Part shown: positions 10,280 to 18,990 of the stretch, in pieces
Layout: each line of letters opens with the position of its first letter
Position numbering within the stretch: the first letter of the stretch is position 1
Origin: an uncultured Candidatus Thioglobus sp.
GTDB taxonomy: Bacteria > Pseudomonadota > Gammaproteobacteria > PS1 > Pseudothioglobaceae
Length of the DNA: 43,134 nucleotides
NCBI GenBank assembly: GCA_000205985.2
Contig: GG730024.1
Coordinates: forward strand, 1 to 43,134
Direction: 5' to 3'
Position numbers and translations under genes: made by a program
The notes under the pieces: model-generated
What the model saw: only the letters and a program-made list of their open reading frames with translations
Told to the model about the DNA's origin: nothing
The model's database searches: none

Positions 10280-10468
10280 ATGTCTTTTTATTTTGAAAGT
10301 GTAAAGAGTATGGAACAGATGGGCGCTGATGATAACTACATCCAAGGCTGGATTGCTGGTTATCTTGGCAACCCTGAAATTGAAGAACAAAGAATGACCG
10401 ATGAATATGAATCTGGTTATGAAGATGGCAAGGAAAAAACCGATGCTAATTTTTCAAATTTTTGCTAA
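10280..10468 (+). CDS. Small acidic hypothetical protein
   Basis: 62 aa ORF with strong SD (aaaggaggt) directly after narI. Confidence 0.65.
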   Translation: MSFYFESVKSMEQMGADDNYIQGWIAGYLGNPEIEEQRMTDEYESGYEDGKEKTDANFSNFC

Positions 10469-10480
10469 TTGTTTTTAACT

Positions 10481-10816
10481 ATGAAAATTAATGATAAAGA
10501 AATAGAATTAGACCCAGAAGGGTATTTAATTCACCCTGAAGACTGGGATCAAGACGTGGCTCTTGAATTAGCCAAGTCTGAAAATGTAGAACTCAGTGAC
10601 GATTATTGGACGATCTTTGATTTTATGCGTTCTTATTACAACGACAACGGTGTTGCACCTGATGTTCGCCACACTACTAAACAAATGACCGTTGATTTTA
10701 GTGTAGATAAAAAAGCCGCTAAGGCAAAGTTATTCACAATGTTTCCTTATGGGTATGTCAAGCAAGCCTGTAAAGTATCTGGTATGAAGCGCCCAAGAGG
10801 CTGGAGTACCGGTTAA
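10481..10816 (+). CDS. DsrC/TusE-family protein with atypical C-terminus
   Basis: DsrC/TusE fold signature (DPEGYLIHPEDWDQDVALELAKSENVELSDDYW...FPYGYVKQACKVSGMKRPRGWSTG); ATG at 10481 preferred over upstream TTG. Confidence 0.9.
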   Translation: MKINDKEIELDPEGYLIHPEDWDQDVALELAKSENVELSDDYWTIFDFMRSYYNDNGVAPDVRHTTKQMTVDFSVDKKAAKAKLFTMFPYGYVKQACKVSGMKRPRGWSTG

Positions 10817-10820
10817 AGCT

Positions 10821-10874
10821 TTAGTAGGGCAATTATCTAACACTTCTCTCCCCGTTATACAGTTGCCCTACTAA
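10821..10874 (+). terminator. 12-bp perfect stem followed by AATTTTT, probable terminator after the nar/dsrC-like genes
   Basis: TTAGTAGGGCAA ... TTGCCCTACTAA with 30-nt loop. Confidence 0.55.
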
Positions 10875-10892
10875 ATTTTTATTAAAAAAACA

Positions 10893-11075
10893 ATGAAACA
10901 ATTTTTAATTAAATTTCTGTGGGCTTTTTTCTGGCTGTTTTTTGGTCTGATGATTGCACACACTAACAACATTACCGACACAACTCAAATTGTTATGATA
11001 ATGATGGCAAGTTTATTAATTGCAGATGGTTTTAAGTTAGTCGTTAGAAAAATTGCATCACACGCATTGGTTTAA
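10893..11075 (+). CDS. Small membrane protein, unknown
   Basis: 60 aa ORF with two hydrophobic segments; weak SD. Confidence 0.45.
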   Translation: MKQFLIKFLWAFFWLFFGLMIAHTNNITDTTQIVMIMMASLLIADGFKLVVRKIASHALV

Positions 11076-11138
11076 TAAACACCTTTTGTAAAATCTTAAA
11101 GCACTGATAAGAATACTAAAAAAATTAAAGGGGCGAGA

Positions 11139-11621
11139 GTGGAAACTAAAGAGTTAATCATATCAGCCATTGGTGCATTTATAGCCGTTGCTATGGCTGG
11201 TTTTTTCTCTAATGTAATCTTAGAAACTACCGATTCTCCGCTCATCATTGCTTCTGCTGGTGCATCCGCCATGCTGATGTTTGGTTTGCCGCATGCGCCT
11301 GTTTCTCGTCCGTGGAATCTAATCGGTGGCCATATGGTTTCAGCCATTGTGGGCGTTACTTGCTATTATTTAATATCCGATACTTTGCTTGCAACTTCGA
11401 TTGCAATACCCGTTGCTCTGGTGGCTATGCATTTATTAAAATGCATGCACCCGCCAGGGGGTGCGACGGCAGTAACGGCGATTATTGGTGGCGAGGCCAT
11501 TCATCAGTTAGGTTATATCTTCGTTGTTATTCCGATATTTTTTAATTCTCTGATTTTGTTAATCGTTGCTATTTCAGTGGCAAGTTTTAGAGATAAAAAT
11601 CCATTTGAAGATTTACTTTAG
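11139..11621 (+). CDS. HPP-family integral membrane protein, possible nitrite transporter
   Basis: 160 aa; SAGASAMLMFGLPHAPVSRPWNLIGGH and MHPPGGATAV, characteristic of the HPP family. Confidence 0.85.
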   Translation: METKELIISAIGAFIAVAMAGFFSNVILETTDSPLIIASAGASAMLMFGLPHAPVSRPWNLIGGHMVSAIVGVTCYYLISDTLLATSIAIPVALVAMHLLKCMHPPGGATAVTAIIGGEAIHQLGYIFVVIPIFFNSLILLIVAISVASFRDKNPFEDLL

Positions 11622-11629
11622 CTGGTTGC

Positions 11630-11866
11630 TTACCCGCCAGTAACGGGCGGGTAAAAAGCCACTTCATCGGTATCTTTAAGCAAGGTTGAATCGTTAGCAA
11701 TTTCTTGATTAACCGCACAAAGGATATTATTTGGGAAATAACGCTCTTCGTGTTTTTTAGCCAAAAGTGTTCTTAATTGTTTAACGGTTGTATTGCTTTT
11801 AAGTTCAAATTCCTCACTTGAAATTTTAAGATTTTCTTTAAGGGATGCAAAATATAAGATTTTCAT
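11630..11866 (-). CDS. moaD: Molybdopterin synthase small subunit
   Basis: 78 aa, ubiquitin-like, C-terminal VAFYPPVTGG. Confidence 0.92.
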   Translation of the reverse strand: MKILYFASLKENLKISSEEFELKSNTTVKQLRTLLAKKHEERYFPNNILCAVNQEIANDSTLLKDTDEVAFYPPVTGG

Positions 11867-12858
11867 CCGCCAATCTCTGCCATTTGTCGATTACTGATGT
11901 TGTCGATAGAGGAGTTAAATTCATGTTTTTCTGGCTTTTTGTTAATGGCCTCAACAATCATAGTTTTAATTTCATCATCGGTTAAATCTGAACGAACAGC
12001 ATCTTTTAAAGAGATCGCATCTTCCTGCCCTAAGCATAAGATTAAGTCGCCTTTAGCGGTTAATCTAATACGATTACAAGTTTGGCAAAAATGATTAGAC
12101 ACGGCACTAATAACACCAACACTAGATTGAGTATTGTTAATTTTAAAATTCTTAGCAGGACCGTCAGTCTTGCTGGAAGTTAAAGGTGTGATTTTATTTT
12201 TTAAATGTTGAGTAACTCTAGCTAAAATATCTTTTTCACTGTAGTGTAAAGAAGTAGCGTCAATACCTGCAGAGCCAATTGGCATAGTTTCGATGAAGCG
12301 AACGTCAATACCTTTTTCGATGGCAAAATCAATCATTGATTCAATCTCATTATCGTTATTGCCACGCATAACCACCATGTTAATTTTAATTGGGTGCATG
12401 CCCGAAGCGATTGCCGCATCAATACCTTTGATGACTTCATTAACATCTCCGCCACGGGTGATTTCTTTGAAGCGATTAGGCATTAGTGAGTCAATAGAAA
12501 TGTTAACCCGATTAATGCCATTCTCATGAAGTTTTGGTGCGAATTTTTCCAGTAAGTGTGCATTGGTTGACAATGGCACATCCTTAATACCATCAATACT
12601 ACTGATTAGTCGGGCGATTTTTACAATGCCTCTACGTAGCAATGGTTCACCACCGGTTAATCGTACTTTACTAATACCTAATTCGGCAAATAATCTCACA
12701 ATCCGCTGAATATCTTCATAGCTCAGAATATCCTCGCGTTTGCAATTAGGCGTGTGTTCATCATCTCGACAGTAAAAACATCGATAGTTACAATGTTCCG
12801 TAATCGAAATTCTTAAATAATTGATCTCTCGACCAAATTTATCAATTAATTTAGGCAT
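11863..12858 (-). CDS. moaA: GTP 3',8-cyclase
   Basis: Radical-SAM motif [21 protein letters not shown]-type motif, C-terminal second cluster [19 protein letters not shown]; start set at [10 protein letters not shown]. Confidence 0.95.
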   Translation of the reverse strand: MPKLIDKFGREINYLRISITEHCNYRCFYCRDDEHTPNCKREDILSYEDIQRIVRLFAELGISKVRLTGGEPLLRRGIVKIARLISSIDGIKDVPLSTNAHLLEKFAPKLHENGINRVNISIDSLMPNRFKEITRGGDVNEVIKGIDAAIASGMHPIKINMVVMRGNNDNEIESMIDFAIEKGIDVRFIETMPIGSAGIDATSLHYSEKDILARVTQHLKNKITPLTSSKTDGPAKNFKINNTQSSVGVISAVSNHFCQTCNRIRLTAKGDLILCLGQEDAISLKDAVRSDLTDDEIKTMIVEAINKKPEKHEFNSSIDNISNRQMAEIGG

Positions 12859-13327
12859 CTTCAAGCTTCCAGTGGCCAGACTTCCCACCTTGTTTTTCTA
12901 ATAATTGGACACCGTCAATTTTCATAAAACGATCCACCGCTTTGCACATGTCATAAATCGTAAGCGCAGTAATACTGGCTGCAGTCAGTGCTTCCATTTC
13001 CACACCCGTTTGTGCGTTGAGCTTTACAAGCGTGTTAATTCGTATGCCATTGTCTATAAATTCAAATTCAACCTCAATTTTTGAAAGATTGAGGCTATGA
13101 CACATAGGGATTAAGTGGTGCGTTTGCTTGGCAGCCATAATGCCAGCAATTCTTGCCACTGCAAGCACATCACCTTTTTTAAAATCGTTATCCTTGATTT
13201 TTTGTAAGGTAGTGCTTTTCATTAAAATTTTAGCAGTTGCTTTGGCGATACGTGTGGTGTTGTCTTTGTCAGACACGTCCACCATATTAGCTTCGCCATT
13301 TTTATTTACATGGGTTAATTCGCTCAT
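12851..13327 (-). CDS. moaC: Cyclic pyranopterin monophosphate synthase
   Basis: [50 protein letters not shown]. Confidence 0.95.
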   Translation of the reverse strand: MSELTHVNKNGEANMVDVSDKDNTTRIAKATAKILMKSTTLQKIKDNDFKKGDVLAVARIAGIMAAKQTHHLIPMCHSLNLSKIEVEFEFIDNGIRINTLVKLNAQTGVEMEALTAASITALTIYDMCKAVDRFMKIDGVQLLEKQGGKSGHWKLEDA

Positions 13328-14592
13328 AACATCATCTCAGATAGTGGGTAAAAATTTAAAATTTCACCCTGTTTAAAAGTAGTTTTTTCAGGTATTTCTA
13401 TTAAGCCATCTGCCCAAACCATTGAGCTTAAAACTTCCGATCCTTGTTTTGGGTACTGGTTTGCCCTGGCAGGAGTTGTTGTGTGATCAAGCCGTGCACG
13501 TACAAATTCTCGTCTGGGTTTAGATCTGTGCCAATCAAAATTTGCCTCAACCTTAATTGTAGTGTTTAGATAATGAGATGCACCTTGTATTTTCTTAATA
13601 AAAGGTCTGGCAAATAATAGAAACGTTACCATGGCAGACACAGGATTACCAGGGAGGCCAATAAACGCAGTGTCGCCAACTCGACCAAAAGCCAGTGGCT
13701 TACCGGGTTTCATTTTAATGCGCCATAAGTTTAGCTCTCCCAGTTGTTGTACCGCTGGTTTGACATGATCTTCTTCGCCTACTGACACACCGCCTGTAGT
13801 CATAATCAAATCACATTTTTCTTTCAATGATTCCAATGCATTAACAGTGGCATCCAGCGTATCTTCAACGTTATTTAAATTGATAATTTCACAGTTTAAA
13901 TTTTTCAGCATAGCGACCAACGCATAGCGATTAGAATTGTAAATTTGACCATCTTTTAGTGCATTACCTGGTTCGATCAGTTCATCGCCGGTAAAAAATA
14001 CCCCTACCTTAATTTTTTGAAATACTTTAATTTCACCTGCTCCAACAGAGGCGGCTAGTGCAATATCTTGTGCTCTAAGTTTTGTGCCAACTTTTAAAAT
14101 TACCTCACCTGATTTGATATCATTGCCTTTGGGTCTGATGTTTTCATTAAGTGAGATTGGTCGATAAATTTCAATTTTTAAATCATTTTCAATCAGCTCA
14201 CATTCTTCTTGCATGATGATAGTATTAGCACCATCGGGCACAGGGGCGCCAGTAAAGATACGCGCTGCATAACCAGGCTCCAATAAACGGCCAATACTAC
14301 CTGCAGGGATTCTGTCACTAATTTCAAATTTAACCCCACCTAGGGCATTAACTTGTTCATCTTTAAGGTTGATTGCATAACCATCCATCGCAGAATTATC
14401 AAAGCCTGGAACGTTAATATTTGAGCTAATGTCAGCTGCTAGGATTTGATCCAGTGCATCATCGAGTGCAACAAGGTGAGTCTTGCTGTTTGAACTAGCA
14501 GAATTTGTTAGTATCTCTAAAGCTTCATCAGTTGAAAGTAGTACTTGCGGTATTTCGTCACAGCCACAATCAACAGCTTGGTTATTTATCAT
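13324..14592 (-). CDS. moeA: Molybdopterin molybdenumtransferase
   Basis: 422 aa; [58 protein letters not shown]. Confidence 0.95.
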   Translation of the reverse strand: MINNQAVDCGCDEIPQVLLSTDEALEILTNSASSNSKTHLVALDDALDQILAADISSNINVPGFDNSAMDGYAINLKDEQVNALGGVKFEISDRIPAGSIGRLLEPGYAARIFTGAPVPDGANTIIMQEECELIENDLKIEIYRPISLNENIRPKGNDIKSGEVILKVGTKLRAQDIALAASVGAGEIKVFQKIKVGVFFTGDELIEPGNALKDGQIYNSNRYALVAMLKNLNCEIINLNNVEDTLDATVNALESLKEKCDLIMTTGGVSVGEEDHVKPAVQQLGELNLWRIKMKPGKPLAFGRVGDTAFIGLPGNPVSAMVTFLLFARPFIKKIQGASHYLNTTIKVEANFDWHRSKPRREFVRARLDHTTTPARANQYPKQGSEVLSSMVWADGLIEIPEKTTFKQGEILNFYPLSEMML

Positions 14593-14673
14593 GTTTAGTT
14601 AAGTTATTGTTTATTACTAAAAGTTGTTTGATGATTGTATCATACGTGTTTATATTCGTCGACAACAAGCCCT

Positions 14674-15273
14674 ATGGAAACAATAGCTAAAAGCGATATT
14701 ACTGCACTTATTCTCGCAGGCGGTCAAGCCAAGCGTATGAACAGGCAAGACAAAGGTTTAATTTTGTTTCGCAATAAGCCACTTATTTCTTATGTGGTTA
14801 ATATTATCTCTAAAAATGTAGATAGTATATTGGTGAGTGCCAATAGAAACATTGACTTATATCAAGAATTTGGCGAAGTTATTACTGATGATTTGCCCGA
14901 TTTCCAAGGCCCACTTGCTGGGATATCTACTGCACTCAACAAAGTCAAGACAAAATATTTGTTAATAATGCCTTGTGATGGACCGTATGTGAGTGAATTA
15001 CTGCTTGATAGGCTCGTCAAAGCAATGGAGAAAAAAGATACTTTAATGTGTGTTGCAGCTGAGAATGAATACCTGCATCCAACCTTTGCACTGATTAATG
15101 TCTCTGTTGCACCAGTACTTAGTCAATATTTAGATGATGGCGGTAGAAAATTAGGGAAATTTTTTAAAGATAACAGGGCTACTGAAGTTGATTTTTCTGA
15201 TCAGCCAAAAATATTTATTAACTTAAATTCACCTGAAGATTTTTTATCTACCAAACACATTCATAGCAAATAG
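14674..15273 (+). CDS. mobA: Molybdenum cofactor guanylyltransferase
   Basis: LILAGGQAKRMNRQDKGL; start at METIAKSDITAL. Confidence 0.93.
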   Translation: METIAKSDITALILAGGQAKRMNRQDKGLILFRNKPLISYVVNIISKNVDSILVSANRNIDLYQEFGEVITDDLPDFQGPLAGISTALNKVKTKYLLIMPCDGPYVSELLLDRLVKAMEKKDTLMCVAAENEYLHPTFALINVSVAPVLSQYLDDGGRKLGKFFKDNRATEVDFSDQPKIFINLNSPEDFLSTKHIHSK

Positions 15274-15280
15274 ATTAAGT

Positions 15281-15316
15281 ATTGACAATTTTTGCCATTG
15301 TGTTATTATTGTCAAT
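15281..15316. promoter_or_regulatory. Putative parDE promoter/operator: 9-bp inverted repeat ATTGACAAT...ATTGTCAAT abutting the parD start codon
   Basis: ATTGACAAT 15281-15289 and ATTGTCAAT 15308-15316; contains TTGACA-N16-TATTAT. Confidence 0.6.
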
Positions 15317-15553
15317 ATGACGACAATGAACATATCTTTACCAGATCAATTGAAGTCCCATATTGATCAGCGTGTAAGTCATGATGGATATGGCTCTTCT
15401 TCAGAATTTATTCGTGATCTAATTCGTAAGGATCAGGCAGAAGAGGCTGAGAAAAAACTCGTTAGCCTTATCCAGGATGGACTTGAGTCTGGCAATCCTA
15501 TTATGGTTGACAATAGTTACTGGAAAAATAAGAAAGCATTCCTGACTAAATAA
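15317..15553 (+). CDS. parD: ParD/CopG-type antitoxin
   Basis: 78 aa, MNISLPDQLKSHIDQRVSHDGYGSSSEFIRDLIRKDQ, ribbon-helix-helix. Confidence 0.88.
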   Translation: MTTMNISLPDQLKSHIDQRVSHDGYGSSSEFIRDLIRKDQAEEAEKKLVSLIQDGLESGNPIMVDNSYWKNKKAFLTK

Positions 15554-15864
15554 TGAATTTAGTCATTCGCCCTCAAGCTGATACTGATATCAATACAGCT
15601 TTCGACTATCTTAAGCAAGATGGTCCTAAAATTGCTATTGAATTCTTGGATACAGTAGAACACAATTTTGATCTAATTAAACAAAATCCAGAAATCGGCT
15701 CAACTCGATATGATGGTTTATTTCCAGTTAAAGGGTTAAGGTTCTTTAAGGTTGGAAAATTTCCTTGGTTGATCTTTTATTTCTCTACTCAGTCAATGAT
15801 TGATATAGTTCGTATTTTGCACGGCACTAGAGATATTCCGACTATTTTATCTACCAACGACTAG
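15553..15864 (+). CDS. parE: ParE/RelE-superfamily toxin
   Basis: 103 aa, IRPQADTDINTAFDYL...GLRFFKVGKFPWLIFYF...DIVRILHGTRDI; start overlaps parD stop. Confidence 0.88.
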   Translation: MNLVIRPQADTDINTAFDYLKQDGPKIAIEFLDTVEHNFDLIKQNPEIGSTRYDGLFPVKGLRFFKVGKFPWLIFYFSTQSMIDIVRILHGTRDIPTILSTND

Positions 15865-16297
15865 CTGCATCATTGTCGTTATCTTTAGCCTCCACCCATT
15901 TACTCTCATTTGTGGTGTGCTCTTTTTTCCAAAAAGGCGCCTGAGTTTTTAAATAATCCATAATAAACTCACACGCTTCAAAAGCAGATTTTCGGTGTTT
16001 GCTGGTGGTGACAACCAGCACGATTTGATCATTAATATCAAGGTCGCCTACACGATGAATAATGGTAATATTGCCTAGTGGCCAGCGACCTTGAGCTTGT
16101 GTTGCAATAGACTCGAGCGCTTTTTCTGTCATACCCGGATAATGCTCTAATGTCATTTTTTGAATAGGCGCATCATCCAAATCACGCACAGTACCTACAA
16201 AACTAACCACGGCACCAATATCACTATCATCACCTCTTGCAAGATTAACTTCAAGCGTTAAATCAAAATCTTTTTTTTGTATGTTAATCTTGTTCAT
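15851..16297 (-). CDS. moaE: Molybdopterin synthase catalytic subunit
   Basis: 148 aa; GAVVSFVGTVRD, LEHYPGMTEKAL, HRVGDLDINDQIVLVVTTSKHRKSAFEACEFIMDYLKTQAPFWKKE. Confidence 0.94.
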   Translation of the reverse strand: MNKINIQKKDFDLTLEVNLARGDDSDIGAVVSFVGTVRDLDDAPIQKMTLEHYPGMTEKALESIATQAQGRWPLGNITIIHRVGDLDINDQIVLVVTTSKHRKSAFEACEFIMDYLKTQAPFWKKEHTTNESKWVEAKDNDNDAASRW

Positions 16298-16374
16298 GGC
16301 CTTAATTATAGGATTCTATTTCGATTAATTGTATTTTTTTTATTAGTTTATTCTAATATTGATGGATAAATATG

Positions 16375-16380
16375 TATAAT
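16375..16380 (+). promoter_or_regulatory. Probable -10 element TATAAT for the nirB leader
   Basis: Exact TATAAT about 220 bp upstream of the nirB ATG, just before the structured leader. Confidence 0.5.
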
Positions 16381-16394
16381 TGTACTTAGTTAAT

Positions 16395-16475
16395 TCCCAA
16401 TGACGGGACATTAGCAACAAACACAGACGTTTATTTAGATCCTTAACAAAAGGGCTTAAATAAACGTTTTTTTTT
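16395..16475 (+). promoter_or_regulatory. Leader module 1: candidate ANTAR two-hairpin motif plus intrinsic terminator
   Basis: P1 TCCC[AATGAC]GGGA 16395-16408; P2 AAAC[ACAGAC]GTTT 16419-16432; terminator arms ACGTTTATTTA 16427-16437 and TAAATAAACGT 16457-16467, T9. P2 3' arm lies inside the terminator 5' arm. Confidence 0.7.
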
Positions 16476-16565
16476 GCCAATTTTAAGGATGAAATTGGCG
16501 CCAAGGTATCGAAGCCAGTTATTGTATTTGTATGAATTTACAAACACAATAACTGGCTTTTTTTT
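16476..16565 (+). promoter_or_regulatory. Leader module 2: second candidate ANTAR two-hairpin motif plus intrinsic terminator
   Basis: P1' GCCAATTTT[AAGGAT]GAAATTGGC 16476-16499; P2' GGT[ATCGAA]GCC 16505-16516; terminator arms AGCCAGTTATTGT 16513-16525 and ACAATAACTGGCT 16546-16558, T8. P2' 3' arm lies inside the terminator 5' arm. Confidence 0.6.
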
Positions 16566-16600
16566 GCTTTAAAAAGTGAGATAAATAAAAAGGAAATAAT

Positions 16601-18982
16601 ATGAAAAAATTAGTGATAGTCGGTTCAGGCATGAGTGCCATGAAGGTGGTGGATGAAGTTTTAAAAATAGATCCGCTTATGTATCAAATTACCGTTATTG
16701 GTGCAGAAACAGTATTGCCTTACAATAGAATTATGCTTTCACCCGTCTTATCTGGTGAAAAAACTTTTAAAGAAATCCAAACGCATGACGAAGTTTATTT
16801 TGCTCAAAACAACATTACCTTTAAACCTGGATATGAAGTGACTGCGGTTGATAGAAAATCTAAGAGTGTTTTGGTATCTAAGGTTGGCAAAACCGAATCT
16901 TACCCGGTTGATTATGATCGACTGGTTCTGTGTACTGGATCAGTTCCTTTTATTTTGCCATTGCCAGGTAAAGAATTAGAAGGCGTAGTTTCATTTAGAG
17001 ACATTTATGATGTTGAGTATATGAAATCCAAAGCCTCAAGTAGTAAAAAAGTAGCAGTGATTGGTACCGGATTGCTAGGCCTTGAGGCAGCAAATGGTCT
17101 TAATGAACTTGGATTTGAAGTAACTGTTATTGGTAATGCTGGCTCTATTATGAACATGCAATTAGATGCTACTTCTGGCGGGTTGTTACAAAAAGTGCTT
17201 GAAGAAAAAAATATCTCATTTAAGTTAAATACTACCACAACAAAAATCAAGGGTAAAGATTCAGTTGAGATGCTAGAGTTTGACGATGGATCGACATTAC
17301 CAACAGACATGGCGGTAATGTCTGTTGGCATTATCCCAAATGACACATTGGCTAAAGAAATTGGACTGCAAACGGATCGAGGCATTGTTGTTACCGACAC
17401 AATGATGACTTCAGATCCAGCGATTTATTCAGTAGGTGAATGCATTAAACACCGAGGCACTACTTATGGTTTGGTGGCACCACTGTTTGAACAAGCGCGT
17501 GTTTGTGCTGAGCAAGTATGTGAGGTAAGTCACCATATGTATATTGGATCAGACCTTTCTACAAAGTTAAAAATTTCCGGTGTGGACGTTTTTTCAGCAG
17601 GTGAGTTTGATGATACTGATGATGAGGTTATGTGCTCTAAAGATCATGCACTTAACACCAGAAAGCGACTTTCAATTCGTGATAACAAATTAGTGGGTGC
17701 GGTGCTATTTGGCGACTCTACAGATGGATTATTCTACTTTGACCTTATTAAGAAAGAGACCGACATTACCGATATGCGTAAAACCTTGTTGTTTGGTGAT
17801 ATCAGCATTGATAGTGCATCAGCAGGTTCTGTTGGTGTGGAAAAAATGAGTGATGATGAGCAGGTCTGTGGCTGTATGGGTGTGACTAAAGGAGATATTA
17901 TTAACGCAGTCGCTGGTGGTTGCGATACGTTTGAGTCCATGCAAGAGAAAACAGGATGTGCAACTGGTTGTGGTGGATGTGGATCGGTTGCTAAACAGAT
18001 TTTCAGTTTTGTTTCTGGTGCAGAGTTAGTTGCTAAAGATGCTTTGTGTAATTGCACTACTCACTCAACCCAAGAAGTGCGTGAGTACATTAGGTTACTT
18101 GACGAAGTTGCAAATATTAATGATATTAGAGATGCTTTAGAATTTGATGGATCTTGCGAAGTATGTGGCGCAGCAATTAATTACTATTTATCTTCTCAGT
18201 TTAATGATAAATATATCCATAATGATGCAGAGCGTCCACATAACGAGATGATGCACGCAAATAAACAGCGTGACGGCACTTATTCAATCGTACCACAAAT
18301 GCAGGGTGGTTTAACGACGCCATCTGAACTGAAGGCATTGGCAGATATTGCCGTTAAATACGATGTCCCAACCGTAAAAGTAACCGGCGGTCAGCGCATT
18401 GATTTACTTGGCATTCCTAAAGAAAATCTTAATGACATGTGGGATGAAATTGCTGATGCAGGTATGGAGGCTGGGTACGCTTACGCTAAAGCCACCAGAA
18501 CTTGTAAATCTTGTGTTGGTATAGACCATTGTATGATGGGTACGCAAGATTCGATGGGACTTTCTGTAAAAATGGAAGATGCCGTCTGGTCACACTTCAT
18601 GCCGCATAAATTCAAAATGGGTGTGAGCGGTTGCCCGCGTAATTGCGCCGAAGCAACCATTAAAGACTTTGGTGTTATTTGTACTGAAAAAGGCTATGAG
18701 ATTCACGTTGCTGGCGCTTGTGGTATTCGCACTAAAGCTTGTTTAAAGGATCGATTCTTTGAAACAGAAGATGAAGTGGTTGAATACCTTAAAGCCTTTA
18801 CTCAGCTTTACCGCGTAGAGGCAAATTACCTTGAACGTGTCATGCATTTTGAAGAGCGTGTTGGTTTGGATTACATTCAGTCTAAATTAGATACGCCTGA
18901 AAAAATTAAATCTTGGGCAAGCTTATTACCAAAGACAATTAAAAATCCTTGGAAAACAGTAGACCATAGGAAGTCTGCTTAA
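16601..18982 (+). CDS. nirB: Nitrite reductase [NAD(P)H] large subunit
   Basis: 793 aa; N-terminal FAD/NAD oxidoreductase, BFD-like CGCMGVTKGDI...CATGCGGC, siroheme/4Fe-4S CVGIDHC...GCPRNCAEA. Confidence 0.93.
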   Translation: MKKLVIVGSGMSAMKVVDEVLKIDPLMYQITVIGAETVLPYNRIMLSPVLSGEKTFKEIQTHDEVYFAQNNITFKPGYEVTAVDRKSKSVLVSKVGKTESYPVDYDRLVLCTGSVPFILPLPGKELEGVVSFRDIYDVEYMKSKASSSKKVAVIGTGLLGLEAANGLNELGFEVTVIGNAGSIMNMQLDATSGGLLQKVLEEKNISFKLNTTTTKIKGKDSVEMLEFDDGSTLPTDMAVMSVGIIPNDTLAKEIGLQTDRGIVVTDTMMTSDPAIYSVGECIKHRGTTYGLVAPLFEQARVCAEQVCEVSHHMYIGSDLSTKLKISGVDVFSAGEFDDTDDEVMCSKDHALNTRKRLSIRDNKLVGAVLFGDSTDGLFYFDLIKKETDITDMRKTLLFGDISIDSASAGSVGVEKMSDDEQVCGCMGVTKGDIINAVAGGCDTFESMQEKTGCATGCGGCGSVAKQIFSFVSGAELVAKDALCNCTTHSTQEVREYIRLLDEVANINDIRDALEFDGSCEVCGAAINYYLSSQFNDKYIHNDAERPHNEMMHANKQRDGTYSIVPQMQGGLTTPSELKALADIAVKYDVPTVKVTGGQRIDLLGIPKENLNDMWDEIADAGMEAGYAYAKATRTCKSCVGIDHCMMGTQDSMGLSVKMEDAVWSHFMPHKFKMGVSGCPRNCAEATIKDFGVICTEKGYEIHVAGACGIRTKACLKDRFFETEDEVVEYLKAFTQLYRVEANYLERVMHFEERVGLDYIQSKLDTPEKIKSWASLLPKTIKNPWKTVDHRKSA

Positions 18983-18990
18983 TATAAGGA

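Noticed and set aside
11630-11654. Strong hairpin TTACCCGCC-AGTAACG-GGCGGGTAA as a terminator or regulatory element
   Set aside because: It lies in the last codons of moaD (PPVTGG-stop) and neither side has a T-run; probably a by-product of coding sequence.
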